A stretch of 64,000 nucleotides of DNA, from contig JACKCV010000007.1 in NCBI GenBank assembly GCA_020633825.1, positions 5,448 through 69,447 on the forward strand, read 5' to 3'. This DNA is from Fibrobacteria bacterium (GTDB lineage: Bacteria; Fibrobacterota; Fibrobacteria; UBA5070). Below the pieces are notes generated by a model. It searched no databases. It had not been told where the DNA came from and saw only the letters and a list, made by a program, of their open reading frames with translations. Both the position numbers and the translations under genes were made by a program. Shown piece by piece: positions 20,701 to 31,203 of the stretch (its first letter is position 1; every line of letters begins with the position of its first letter).

Positions 20701-23700
20701 CTTCGGTCCGCGTTCCGGTGTCGATCGATGTGCAGGGTTGCAGCACCCTCCAATTGGTTCAAAGCGAACTGACCTTCCCGTCCACCTGGGTCGGATCCGC
20801 CGTCACGGCCTCCGTGCAACTGACCAACAATTGCAGCGATGCAGGTTCCGTGGTCACCCTGAGTGGACTGCCCGGCACCGTCACCCATACGGGAACTCTG
20901 CCCCTTGAGGTGGCGCCCGGAGCCACCGAAGATCTCGTTCTCCAGTTCGCCCCCACCACCGTGGGAGCTCTGGATGTCACGGTCGAACTCGGCCTGGCCG
21001 ATCAGGATGGCACCGTTCTCCCCTTGCACCTGACTGGCCTGGCGACGCTTCCGCCCCAGGCGAGTCTGGATCCCACGAGCATGCTCTTCCAGGTGGAAGC
21101 GCATTCGGCTCCCGTGGATCAGGTCGCGGTTTTGAGCAATCTTGGCGGGTCCGAGCTGACCTGGTCCGTCGAATCCATCCAATCCACCGACGTCCGGGCG
21201 ATCACCCAGCAGTGGCTTCCCGCGATTCGTCGCGACCTCATGAAGTCTGCCGCCACCTTGGCGCATCCTTCCGTCCCGGGTCGGGCCATCGTCGGTCTCA
21301 AGCCTGGCGCCGCGGCCCTCTCCTCTTCGGCTCTGAATTCCCTGGGAATCCAGAGCGTGAAGGAGCTCGCGATCGCACGCAGGCCTGGAGAGAAATCCCT
21401 CGCCTTCAAGGGGCGGAGTCTGGTGCTCGTCTCCTGGAATCCCAACGATGTCACCCAGGAGTCCATGCTGGCAGCCCTGGAGGCCGATCCGTCGGTGGAT
21501 TACGCCGAGCCGGACTACCTGATCCAGGTCGAACGCATTCCCAACGATCCCTCGTTCTCCAGTCTGTACGGCATGCACAACAGCGGTCAGACCGGTGGAC
21601 TGGTCGATGCGGACATCGACGCACCGGAAGCATGGGAAGAAACCACCGGCAGTGAATCCGTTGTGGTCGGGGTGATCGACACCGGCATCGACCCCTTGCA
21701 TCCGGATCTCGTGGACAATCTTTGGACCAATCCGGGGGAGATCGCCGGGAACGGCATCGACGATGACGGAAACGGGTACATCGACGATATCCATGGCTGG
21801 GATTTCGCCTACGACGACAACGATCCCACCGACGGTCACGGTCACGGAACCCATTGTGCCGGAACCATTGCGGGACGTGGAAACAATGGCGTCGGTGTGG
21901 CCGGAGTGATGTGGCAGGCCCGCGTCATGGCTCTGAAATTCCTCACCGATGCCGGATCGGGCTCCACCTCGGACGCCATCGACGCGGTCTCCTACGCGAC
22001 GGCGATGAATGTTCCCGTTACCAGCAACAGCTGGGGAGGCGGCGGGTTCTCCCAAGGACTGCTCGACGTCATCAGCGTCGGTGGACTTTTCGTGGCCGCA
22101 GCCGGCAACAATGGATCCGACAACGACTCCTATCCGTTCTATCCCTCCTCGTACCTCGCCGACAACGTGCTGTCGGTGGCCGCGACCGGCTCCACCGATG
22201 CGCTGGCCTCGTTCTCCAACTGGGGGTTGACCTCCGTGGACCTCGCGGCTCCCGGCGTTTCGATCTACTCCGCCGCTCCGGGGGGAGGGTACCAGTACAT
22301 GTCGGGCACCTCGATGGCCACCCCCCATGTTTCGGGCGCGGCCGGGTTGGTCCTCGCGAAGAATTCCTCCCTCTCGCCGGTGGAACTGAAGCAGATCTTG
22401 ATGTCGTCGGTGGATCCCATCTCCTCGGTGGCTTCCCGAGTCGTTTCCGGTGGACGTCTGAACGTCGCCAACGCGTTGCGGGCCACCAACGGTGGAATCG
22501 TCACGGTGAGTCCGCGCGGACCTGGCTCGATCCTGCCGGGTTCCAGTCAAGAATTGACCGTCACCGTCGATCCATCCTCCTTGGATGCCGGCACCTACCA
22601 TGCCAACGTCGTAATCCGCTCGAACGATCCCAATCTCCCCGCGATCTCCTTGCCGATCACGATCGATGCAACCGGGAACGCCTGCACGGGCCTCACGGCG
22701 ACTCCCGCATCCCTGGATTTCGGCTCGGTTTCCCTGGGACAGCAGGCTGAACTGGAGGTGGTCCTCCAGAACAGCTGTGCGGAAGCGGTGACCCTCGCTC
22801 TCGCCCAACCCTTGGCAGCTCCCTATGCCCTTGTGGCTCCGCTGCCGACCAACATTCCGGCCGGTGGGGAGGCGACCATCGCCATCCAATTCCAGCCCAG
22901 TGAAGTCGGCGCCTTCAACGGACTCTTGGCGATCTCGAGCGCGTCCGCCATCGGAGGCCTCCTGGAAGTGGCGATGCAGGGTTCCGCAGTCGGAGTCCCC
23001 GGGATCGAGGTCTCGCCAGCGAGCTTGTCCTTCGAAGCCGTTGCAGGAGAATCCGACGCAGGAGCTCTCCACATCGCCAATCCTGGAACCGGTCCCCTGA
23101 CCTGGCAGTTGGAAGGGGCTCGGACGACCGAGCCTCCCACCCCCACCACTTGGCTGCAAGCCTCGACCCTGTCCGGGGTACTTCAGCCAGGCGAAGCCGT
23201 GGACGTGGACATCACCGCCTCCGCCGCGCTTCTGGCAGCCGGAACCTACGACCTGGATCTGACGGTCCGCCACGACGCTTCCGGTGACGCCATTGTGGTG
23301 CCGGTCCAGTTCCTGGTCCATCCCGCAGTGGTCCATTTCCAGCTCACGGCGAGTGCGGGCGTCGGCGGGACCATTTCCCCAAGTGGGGAGGTTTCCGTTG
23401 TCGCCGGATCCAATCAGACCTTCGTCATGACCCCCGACCTCGGATACCGTGTCAGTGCGGTGCTCGTGGATGGCATTTCCGTGGGAGCGCCGTCGAGCTA
23501 CACCTTGTCGAACGTGCAGGCCAACCATACGGTGGTGGCACAATTCGCTCCCAATCCTCCGACCGAACTTTGCGAGGTGAAGGGGATCCCCACCGCCACC
23601 GGTTGGGTGGTTCGCAATGCTTGGAATGATGCCGCCAACGGATCCGGTGTTCGGGCCGCTCCCGATGCGATGGAAATCATCCATCGCCAATGGGGCAAGA

Positions 23701-26380
23701 CCGATCTCTGGGTGATCGGAAACGCCGACCGGTTCTCCTTGGTCGCCGGCAAGGAATACACCTTGAGTTTCGAGATCCGAAACAGCGCGGCGGGTGCATT
23801 CCAAGGACTGTCCTGGGGATGGGCGACCGGCCTGAACTGGGACTCCCCGATTCTGCAAGGGACGGCTGCCACCGTGTCGGGCTCCTTCCCCTCGAGTGGA
23901 TATCGCACCGTTGAGATTCCCTTCACCGCGGCGGCCACGGGCTCCTTTGCCCTCGCCTTGCGACTGGCCTGGACCTCCCAGCCGGGAGCGGAGTTCCACG
24001 GGTTCGTGAAGAACATCAAGGTGTGCGAACCCTCGACAACCCCTTCCTACACCATCACGGCCAGTGCGGGGGTGGGCGGCACGATCACTCCTTCGGGAGA
24101 GATCACCGTGATCGAAGGGGGCAGCGCTTCGTTCGAGGTCGCGGCCTCCTCGGGGTACACTATCCTGGATGTGACCGTGGACGGCGTGAGCCAGGGCGCG
24201 GTGAGCACGGTGTCTTTGACAAATATCGTCGCCAACCACACGGTGTCGGCGACCTTCCGTGCGATTCCTTCCTACACCATCACGGCCAGTGCGGGGGTGG
24301 GCGGCACGATCACTCCTTCGGGAGAGATCACCGTGATCGAAGGGGCAGCGCTTCGTTCGAGATCGCGGCCTCCTCGGGGTACACCATCCTGGATGTGACC
24401 GTGGACGGCGTGAGCCAGGGCGCGGTGAGCACGGTGTCTCTGACAAATATCGTCGCCAATCACACGGTGTCGGCGATCTTCAGCCCGATTCCTTCCTACA
24501 CCATCACGGCCAGTGCGGGGGTGGGCGGCACGATCACTCCTTCGGGAGAGATCACCGTGATCGAAGGGGGCAGTGCCGCGTTCGAGATCGCGGCCTCGTC
24601 GGGGTACACCATCCTGGACGTGACCGTGGACGGCGTGAGCCAAGGCGCGGTGAGCACGGTTTCGCTGACGAACGTGGTGGCCAACCACACGGTGTCGGCG
24701 AGCTTCAGCCCGATTCCTTCCTACACCATCACGGCCAGTGCGGGGGTGGGCGGCACGATCACTCCTTCGGGAGAGATCACCGTGATCGAAGGGGGCAGTG
24801 CCTCGTTCGAAATCGCGGCCTCGTCGGGGTACACCATCCTGGACGTGACCGTGGACGGCGTGAGCCAAGGCGCGGTGAGCACGGTTTCGCTGACGAACGT
24901 GGTGGCCAACCACACGGTGTCGGCGATCTTCAGCCCGATTCCTTCCTACACCATCACGGCCGAAGCTGGCCCTGGCGGCACGATCAGCCCCTCGGGTGAG
25001 GTTCGTGTGATCGAAGGAGGCAGCGCCACCTTCGAGGTCGCCGCTCTGTCCGGCTACCGCATCCTGGACATTCTTGTGGATGGTGTGAGCCAAGGTGCGG
25101 TGAGCACGGTGACCTTGACGAACGTCGTGGCCAATCACCTGGTTGCGGCCTACTTCGAGGAGATTCCTTCCTACACCATCACGGCCGGTGCCGGGGTGGG
25201 CGGCACGATCAGCCCCTCGGGTGAGGTTCGTGTGATCGAAGGAGGCAGCGCCACCTTCGAGGTCGCCGCTCTGTCCGGCTACCGCATCCTGGACATTCTT
25301 GTAGATGGTGTGAGCCAAGGTGCGGTGAGCACGGTGACCTTGACGAACGTCGTGGCCAATCACCTGGTTGCGGCCTACTTCGAGGAGATTCCCTCCTACA
25401 CCATCACGGCCGGTGCCGGGGTGGGCGGCACGATCAGCCCCTCGGGTGAGGTTCGTGTGATCGAAGGAGGCAGCGCCACCTTCGAGGTCGCCGCTCTGTC
25501 CGGCTACCGCATCCTGGACATTCTTGTGGATGGTGTGAGCCAAGGTGCGGTGAGCACGGTGACCTTGACGAACGTCGTGGCCAATCACCTGGTTGCGGCC
25601 TACTTCGAGGAGATTCCCTCCTACACCATCACGGCCGGTGCCGGGGTAGGCGGCACGATCAGCCCCTCGGGTGAGGTTCTTGTGATCGAAGGAGGCAGTG
25701 CCACTTTCGAGGTCGCCGCCTTGTCCGGCTACCGCATCCTGGACATTCTTGTGGATGGTGTGAGCCAAGGTGCGGTGAGCACGGTGACCTTGACGAACGT
25801 CGTGGCCAATCACCTGGTTGCGGCCTACTTCGAGGAGATTCCCTCCTACACCATCACGGCCGGTGCCGGTGTGGGCGGCACGATCAGCCCCTCGGGTGAG
25901 GTTCTTGTGATCGAAGGAGGCAGCGCCACCTTCGAGGTCACCCCGTCGGAAGGCTTCCGCATCTTGGATGTGACCGTGGACGGCGTGAGCCAAGGCGCGG
26001 TGGGCACGGTGACCCTGGCGGACATTGTCGCCAACCACACGGTGTCGGCGATCTTCGAGCCGGTCCCGGTCGGGTGCACTCTGGACGATGCCTTGGATCT
26101 TGGAGGATTCGGTACCGAGACGCGGAACGTTCCGGCAAACGCCTGTGTGAAGATCACCCAGTACCCTGCCTGGTGGAACAACACCCAAATCCAGTTCGGC
26201 ACCATCACCGGGGGACAGTATCCCGTACCCTTCTCCTGGACCAATGGATCCGCGACCGGAACCGGAACCTTCACCACCGAATGGCAGAGCCTCTACCTCA
26301 TGGGCGTGTCGCGTTCCAACCCCACGTTGATCCAACTGGAAGGTGAAGCGGGGCGTACGGTCGGACTTCGCTGGTACTGA
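17745..26380 (+). CDS. Giant secreted double protease: M4 metallopeptidase plus S8 subtilase with repeat tail (frameshifted)
   Basis: After correcting one indel this is about 2878 residues. Order: signal peptide (to about 36); FTP/PepSY-like propeptide; thermolysin-type M4 domain with HEFGH at 379-383, third ligand Glu403 in GALNESYSD and the active-site His in NGGVHTNSG; beta-sandwich segments, including a nidogen/gingipain-like FPFPFHGSTW...VSSNGYVTVG region; an I9-like inhibitor propeptide (about 1180-1290); a full S8 subtilase with Asp1312 (VIDTGID), His1367 (GHGTHCAG), Asn in AAAGNNGS and Ser1523 (GTSMATPH); further ASPM/SPD-2/Hydin-like sandwiches; one diverged repeat; a CBM-like insert (about 1940-2100); nine 75-residue repeats; and a unique 100-residue end. 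The second tandem repeat has four G (24342-24345) where the others have five, shifting frame and truncating at 24398. All three S8 and all M4 catalytic residues are present. It probably digests protein outside the cell; maturation may release both enzymes. Confidence 0.85.
24048..26071 (+). repeat. Nine tandem 225-bp units encoding InlB-B-like (Flg_new_2 type) domains
   Basis: Units start at 24048, 24273, 24497, 24722, 24947, 25172, 25397, 25622 and 25847, each at a TAC codon. Spacing is exactly 225 bp except for unit 2, which is 224. Each encodes about 75 residues with the pattern YTITAxAGxGGTIxPSGE, VIEGGS, a GY-containing strand, DGVSQGAV and VANH. Units 1-4 (type A: ITPSGEIT, SSGYTILDVTVDG) and 5-8 (type B: ISPSGEV, LSGYRILDILVDG) are near-identical within each type at DNA level. 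Unit 9 starts as type B and ends as type A-like. A diverged extra copy lies at about 23337-23560. Such domains are stalks or adhesive modules in cell-surface proteins. Confidence 0.95.
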
Positions 26381-26407
26381 TCTCCCGCGCTGCGGAACGA
26401 GTCTCCC

Positions 26408-26436
26408 AAGCCCCCCTCCGAGTCGGAGGGGGGCTT
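26408..26436 (+). terminator. Terminator of the giant protease gene
   Basis: A perfect 12-bp hairpin (arms 26408-26419 and 26425-26436, loop GAGTC) lies 27 bases after the stop codon. The trailing ATTCGTT is only weakly T-rich, but the stem ends in CTT. Confidence 0.8.
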
Positions 26437-27122
26437 ATTCGTTGGAGGAACGTTCCAATGTCCATTGCCGAAGCTTCTTCCGTCGCCTCCTGAGGGGGGA
26501 TCGCGGCTTGTTCCTCCGACCCGACTGGACGAACGCGTGCACCGAGGGGCCAGTCCTTCGATTCCAACCTGTCCAAGCAGGTGCCCTCCAGGCGACCCAG
26601 GAGGTCTGGACCGACGGAATCCGTCGCTCCTTCGCGGTGGAACGAATCGGAAGGGACGGATCCGTTCCGCTCCCGGGACTCGAGTGCTCCAGGATCCGAT
26701 CCGGCGGGGTTCAGGGTTCGTCGGCGTCCGGCGGCGAGGCTGCGGCGCCCTCTCCGGCAATGGCAGCAATCTCCCTGTGGCGGGTTTCCCGGACATCGGA
26801 TCTTCGCGGATCATCCGGGTGAGGGGGTCTGGAGGATTCCCCTCTCCTGCAGGAGCCTCCGTCGGCAGACCCTCCGAGGGACTCCCGTTTCGGGAGGTGC
26901 AGCCGGGAGATCGCCGAAATCCGTTCGCCACCACCTCCCCCCTCGATGTGCGGGTCGGACGGGGCAAAAGTGGATTGCGCACGAATCGTCCAGACCTGGG
27001 GCCTCGATCCGGAGGGCCTTCCAAGGGCCCGTTCCCGGCGCGCGCCGGAGGGAATTCGCGGGATCGCCACCTCTCCCCCGAAGCCGACGGGATCGAGGGA
27101 GGATCGAACCGCGGGGGAGCGG
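26437..27122. other. 686-bp region with no convincing gene
   Basis: Several long open frames exist on both strands, but all translate to Arg/Pro/Gly/Ser-rich sequence without hydrophobic cores, ribosome sites or recognisable motifs, which is typical of non-coding GC-rich DNA. It separates the giant protease terminator from the convergent ABC exporter gene. I see no RNA gene, repeat or mobile-element end. Confidence 0.5.
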
Positions 27123-28862
27123 TCAGAGCGTTCCGCGGCTCCCTTGCAGGGTCCAGAGGCGGGCGTAGAGCCCTTGCTTTTCGAGGAGCTCCGAGTGGGT
27201 TCCTCGTTCGCGCACCTCTCCGTGGGCCAACACGATGATTTCATCGGCATCGCGGATGGTGGCCAGTCGGTGGGCGATCACCAGCGCCGAACGCTCCCCG
27301 AGCAGCCTGTTGGTCACTTCCTGCAGGGCTTCCTCGGATTGCGAATCGATGGAAGCGGTCGCTTCGTCGAGGACCAGGACCGCCGGGTCCTGGCAGAGTG
27401 CCCGAGCGAACGACAGCAATTGTCTCTGGCCGGTGGACAGTCGCGCCCCGCGCTCGCCGACCGGGGTGTCCATCCCCTGCGGGAGCGTATCCAGAAGATC
27501 CCCCAGCCGGACTTCGCGCAGCAGGGATTCGATGCGCTCGCGCGGCACGTCCCGGCCGAGGGCCACATTGTCGGCGAGACTGCCCGGGAAGAGATAGGGC
27601 TCCTGCAGCACGATTCCGAACGCCTTCCCCCGATCGTGGGGTGCAAGCTCGCGGAGATCCACGCCGTCGACGGAAATCGACCCGCTGTCGGGATCGTGGA
27701 ATCGGGCGAGCAGGGCGGCAAGGGTGCTCTTCCCGGATCCCGTCGCACCGACCAGGGCCGTCGTGGTTCCCGGGCGGATGGTGAAGGAGATGCCCTTCAC
27801 CACCGGATTCGAGGGGGCGTACCCGAAGACCACGTCCCGGAATTCCACCTCCCCGGCGGGAGCCGGCAGGGGATGCGTTCCGTCCGCGGGGACCACGCTG
27901 CGCTCGTCGAAGACGGAGAAGACGCGTTCCGCGGCGGTCAGGGACTGTTGAAGATTGGTGATGCGATCGGACAGTTCCCGCAGCGGACGGAAGAACATGC
28001 CCATGGTCCAGGAAAAGGAGGCCAGGGTCCCCAGGCTCGCCATGTCGCGGGCGAACAGCCACGTTCCCACCAGGAACAGCAGCGCCGTGGCGAGTTCGGT
28101 GAGGAGGTTGAGGACGGGGAAGTAGCGCGAATAGTAGTCGACGTTGCGGAACCAGGCCGTCCGGTAGTCCGCGTTGTGGCGGGCGAACTCCTTTTGCCGC
28201 CGCTGTTCCAGGCCGAAGATCCTCACCAGTGCGGACCCCGACAGGTTCTCCTGGAGGCTCGTGTTGAGGATGGACAGTTCCTGACGAACTTCGCGGTTGG
28301 AATCCCGGACCTTGATCCGGAAGATGTGCGTGGCCAGGAGCATCGGGGGCAGGAACAGGAGGCAGCACAACGCCAGACGCCAATCGGAAGCCAGCATGTA
28401 CGCGGATCCGAAGACGATCATCAGGACCGATCCCGACAGATCCAGGACCACCTCGGAGAGGAGGCGGTTCACGGAATCGACGTCGTTGTTCAGACGGGTC
28501 ATCAGCTCGCCGAGGGGGCGCTTGTGGAAGAATGCCATTCCCTGGCCCTGCACGTGGCGCCAGAGGGAGGTTCGGAGCCCGTGCACGATCCGCGCGCTGA
28601 CGTTTTCGATCGCGACCGCGCGCAGGAAACCGGAGAAGGCCGCGGCCAGGACGGCGGCCAGGAAGAGGGCCGCCATCGAGTGCACACCCGAAACGGGGCC
28701 ACCCGCTTCGAGATGATCGATCACCTTCTTGAGCAGATGGGGGCCTGCGAAGGGGAGGAGTTCCTCGGCGACCATGAGGATCGCCGCCAGTCCGAGGAGC
28801 AATCGGACGGGTTTCGCGTAGGGCCACAGCCGGCGGACGAGGGAGGAGTCGCTGGTCTTCAT
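27123..28862 (-). CDS. ABC exporter half-transporter, subunit 2 (catalytic Walker B, degenerate signature)
   Basis: The 579-residue protein has a six-helix type-1 exporter membrane domain (about 1-310) and a nucleotide-binding domain: Walker A GATGSGKST, Q-loop LQEPYLFPG, signature LSTGQ, Walker B LVLDEATAS with catalytic Glu, and H-loop IAHRLATI. The signature Gly is replaced by Thr (LSTGQ instead of LSGGQ). This complements the partner gene, whose Walker B Glu is Asp, so together they form a heterodimeric exporter with one consensus and one degenerate ATP site, as in BmrCD and TM287/288. Its ATG overlaps the partner's stop (ATGA at 28859-28862). The substrate may be a drug, lipid or peptide; it cannot be told from sequence. 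Confidence 0.93.
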   Translation of the reverse strand: MKTSDSSLVRRLWPYAKPVRLLLGLAAILMVAEELLPFAGPHLLKKVIDHLEAGGPVSGVHSMAALFLAAVLAAAFSGFLRAVAIENVSARIVHGLRTSLWRHVQGQGMAFFHKRPLGELMTRLNNDVDSVNRLLSEVVLDLSGSVLMIVFGSAYMLASDWRLALCCLLFLPPMLLATHIFRIKVRDSNREVRQELSILNTSLQENLSGSALVRIFGLEQRRQKEFARHNADYRTAWFRNVDYYSRYFPVLNLLTELATALLFLVGTWLFARDMASLGTLASFSWTMGMFFRPLRELSDRITNLQQSLTAAERVFSVFDERSVVPADGTHPLPAPAGEVEFRDVVFGYAPSNPVVKGISFTIRPGTTTALVGATGSGKSTLAALLARFHDPDSGSISVDGVDLRELAPHDRGKAFGIVLQEPYLFPGSLADNVALGRDVPRERIESLLREVRLGDLLDTLPQGMDTPVGERGARLSTGQRQLLSFARALCQDPAVLVLDEATASIDSQSEEALQEVTNRLLGERSALVIAHRLATIRDADEIIVLAHGEVRERGTHSELLEKQGLYARLWTLQGSRGTL

Positions 28863-30655
28863 GCGGAGGCGATCTCCTCTTCCAGGGATTGCAATTGCCA
28901 GGCGCGGGCGTAGTAGCCACCGCGAGCGATCAGGTCCTCGTGGGTCCCTTCTTCGGCGAGCTGGCCGTTCTCCAGCACCAGGACGCGTGCCGCGAATCGG
29001 AAGGCCGAATACCGGTGGGACGCCAGGAGCAGGGAACGTCCCGCCAGGTGGGGCGCGAGCCTCTCGAGGATGCGGGTTTCGGTCTGGGCATCCACCGCCG
29101 AGAGGGTGTCGTCGAGGAGCAGAATGGACGCTTCCTTGGCCAGGGCGCGGGCCAGGGCGAGTCGCTGTCTCTGCCCGCCGGAAAGATTGATGCCCCGTTC
29201 CCCGAGGACGGCCTGCAGACCCTGGGGAATCTGCGGAAGATCCTGGTCGAAGCAGGACGCCGCGAGCCAGGGATCGCTGGGATGGTCGGGGGCGCCGTCG
29301 GGTCTTCCCATGGCCAGGTTCTCGGCGATGGTCGCCGAAAACAGGAACCCGTCCTGCGGGACCAGGGCGAACCGTGCCGCGGCCTCGGCGGCCGGAACGC
29401 GCGACAGATCCTGGCCATCCAGGAAGATCGAGGCCGGGGGCGGGCGTCGCAAGCCCGAGACGAGGTGCAGCAGAGTCGTCTTGCCCGATCCCGGACCGCC
29501 CGCGATGCCGAGTCCCTGGCCGGGTTCCAAGGTGAAGGAGAGGTCGCGCAGCACCCAGGGGCGGTCTGGGGCGTACCGGAAGGAGAGTCGACGCACCTCC
29601 AGGAGCGGCGGGGTGGCCCGTGGCGGAGGGAGGTGCTCCAGGGAGAGTTCGGATTCGGAACGTTCCCAGTTTTCGATGTCCTTCTCCAGGTCTTGGAGGC
29701 GTCCGAGGCTGGTGGCCCCGCGTTGCAGCATGCTCGAGACCCACCCAAGCCCGATGAGCGGCCACTGCAGGCGGAAGAACAGCATGGTCGCGGTGGCGAG
29801 GGTTCCCACCGTGAGCGTTTCGTCGTGGACGCGGACCGCGCCGCGCCACAACAGGACGGCCATTCCGACGCCGCCCAGGGCGGTGACGGCGGGCCAGAGA
29901 GCACCGGTGGCCCAGGCCGACCTCGCGGTGGCCTTCCGCAACGCATCGGACAGACCGTCCATGCGTTGGGCGAAGGTGGTCTCCCGACCGTATCCCTTGA
30001 CCACCCCGATTCCCGCGATGGCGTCGTGGGTGAAGTTGGAGAGGTCGGTGAGATGTCCTTGGATGCGGGCGTAGGCCGCGTGCATGGCCATCATCGCCCG
30101 GTTGGCGAGGAAAGGCATGAACACCAAGGGGGCCAGGCCCCACAGAGCCAGCTCCCAGTCGCGCCACAGCAGGTAGCCGACCGCGTAGACGATGAAGAGG
30201 ATGGTTCGAAACAGGTGGAGGATCGCGGGTCCCAGGACGTCCCGGACCCGGTCGAGGTCCGAAGAGGCCAAGGTCATCAACTCTCCGGTGGGACGCTTGT
30301 CGAAGAATGCCGGCGGCATGGCCTGGAGCCGTTCGAACAGTCGCTGCCGGATGTCGTGTTCCATGGCCCTGCTGCCGCGGATCACGTAGTACCGCTGGGC
30401 CCAGAGCAATCCCGCCGCGAACATGGCGGCCAGGAGCATCATGGCGATGGTCCTCAGCGATTCCTGCACACCCCAGCCGGACCTCAAACCATCGATGAGG
30501 ATGCCGACGAAATGGGGGGTCAGCTGGTCGAGGCCCACCGAAATGGCCGTGGCCAGGATGCCCACCGCGACCTGCAGGCGGTAGGGGCGCATCTGGGCGA
30601 AGAGGTACGGGAACAGGTCGCGTCGGATGGAGGGCTTCGCGCCCGAGGTGCTCAA
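28859..30655 (-). CDS. ABC exporter half-transporter, subunit 1 (degenerate Walker B)
   Basis: The 598-residue product contains a type-1 exporter membrane domain (about 20-320) and an NBD with Walker A GGPGSGKTT, Q-loop VPQDGFLFS, signature LSGGQRQRLALARAL, Walker B ILLLDDTLSAVD and H-loop ASHRYS. Asp replaces the catalytic Glu after Walker B, the hallmark of the degenerate site in heterodimeric exporters; its own LSGGQ is consensus and would complete the active site with subunit 2. I chose a TTG start at 30655 because it overlaps the NUDIX stop (TTGA) and a GAGG lies seven bases upstream; the longer open frame upstream is the antisense-like continuation through the NUDIX gene. All three genes are overlapped and so coordinately translated. 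Confidence 0.92.
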   Translation of the reverse strand: MSTSGAKPSIRRDLFPYLFAQMRPYRLQVAVGILATAISVGLDQLTPHFVGILIDGLRSGWGVQESLRTIAMMLLAAMFAAGLLWAQRYYVIRGSRAMEHDIRQRLFERLQAMPPAFFDKRPTGELMTLASSDLDRVRDVLGPAILHLFRTILFIVYAVGYLLWRDWELALWGLAPLVFMPFLANRAMMAMHAAYARIQGHLTDLSNFTHDAIAGIGVVKGYGRETTFAQRMDGLSDALRKATARSAWATGALWPAVTALGGVGMAVLLWRGAVRVHDETLTVGTLATATMLFFRLQWPLIGLGWVSSMLQRGATSLGRLQDLEKDIENWERSESELSLEHLPPPRATPPLLEVRRLSFRYAPDRPWVLRDLSFTLEPGQGLGIAGGPGSGKTTLLHLVSGLRRPPPASIFLDGQDLSRVPAAEAAARFALVPQDGFLFSATIAENLAMGRPDGAPDHPSDPWLAASCFDQDLPQIPQGLQAVLGERGINLSGGQRQRLALARALAKEASILLLDDTLSAVDAQTETRILERLAPHLAGRSLLLASHRYSAFRFAARVLVLENGQLAEEGTHEDLIARGGYYARAWQLQSLEEEIASA

Positions 30656-31203
30656 ACGAGGCCTCGGGCACCGAGGATGGGGCGGGAAAGCAGGAGGCAG
30701 AGCATGGATTTGGCGTCCTGGAAGGGCATGTGGTCGAGGAGTTCCCGCAGGGGAAGGAATCGAAGCACCAGTTCTTCCCCTTCCTCGGGGTGGCTTTCCC
30801 CCCGATGGCAATCGAGGGCGAGGTAGATGTCCATCCAGCCGGAGGAGTAGCCCTCGGCCTGGGCGTAATGGCGAAGATGGAACCATTCGCCCCCGGTCAC
30901 ACCGGCTTCCTCGGACAGTTCACGTCGGGCGGCTTCCAGGGGTTCTTCCCCGGGGTCGACCACGCCGGCAGGCAATTCCGAGAGGATGCGACCGGTCGAG
31001 GCACGGAACTGGGTGACCACGGGAACCAAGCCATCACGGGTCACCGCCAGGACGCAGACCCCGTTCTTCACGCGTACGATCTCCCGGACCTGGCGCCTCG
31101 AGCCGTGGACGTATTCTTCCCGGTCCACCTGGAGGTACCCTCCGGTGAAGACGCGAGCGGAGTGGGCGAGGGGCAGGCGCAGGTGTTCGTCTTGGTCGGT
31201 CAC
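30652..31203 (-). CDS. NUDIX hydrolase, ADP-ribose pyrophosphatase-like
   Basis: With a GTG start at 31203 the protein has 183 residues and a textbook NUDIX box: GVVDPGEEPLEAARRELSEE followed by AG. N-terminal strands with VREIVRVKNGVCVLAV and VTQFRASTGRILSELPAG match the ADP-ribose/ADP-sugar pyrophosphatase subfamily, where an upstream E-L-PAG motif is typical. It would hydrolyse ADP-ribose or related nucleoside diphosphate compounds in the cytosol. Its stop overlaps the start of the ABC exporter subunit 1, making it the first gene of a three-gene unit. The functional link to export is unclear. The ribosome site is weak, so the start is the least certain part. Confidence 0.88.
   Translation of the reverse strand: MTDQDEHLRLPLAHSARVFTGGYLQVDREEYVHGSRRQVREIVRVKNGVCVLAVTRDGLVPVVTQFRASTGRILSELPAGVVDPGEEPLEAARRELSEEAGVTGGEWFHLRHYAQAEGYSSGWMDIYLALDCHRGESHPEEGEELVLRFLPLRELLDHMPFQDAKSMLCLLLSRPILGARGLV

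Noticed and set aside
19779..24446. A very long minus-strand open frame (over 1500 codons) opposite the giant protease
   Set aside because: It is His/Arg/Gly/Asp-rich and repeats in step with the sense repeats; it is the mirror of a GC-rich sense gene with no motifs or ribosome site.
24048..26071. CRISPR array
   Set aside because: The repeats are 225 bp, contiguous and coding, with no spacers and no cas genes nearby.
26437..27122. Four overlapping open frames on both strands
   Set aside because: All have Arg/Pro/Gly-rich composition, lack ribosome sites and show no domain pattern.
27123..30671. A single minus-strand frame running through both ABC genes, suggesting a fused 1182-residue exporter
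   Set aside because: The upper half of the frame is antisense-like; the subunit 1 motifs are in another frame, and the ATGA overlap at 28859 marks two genes.
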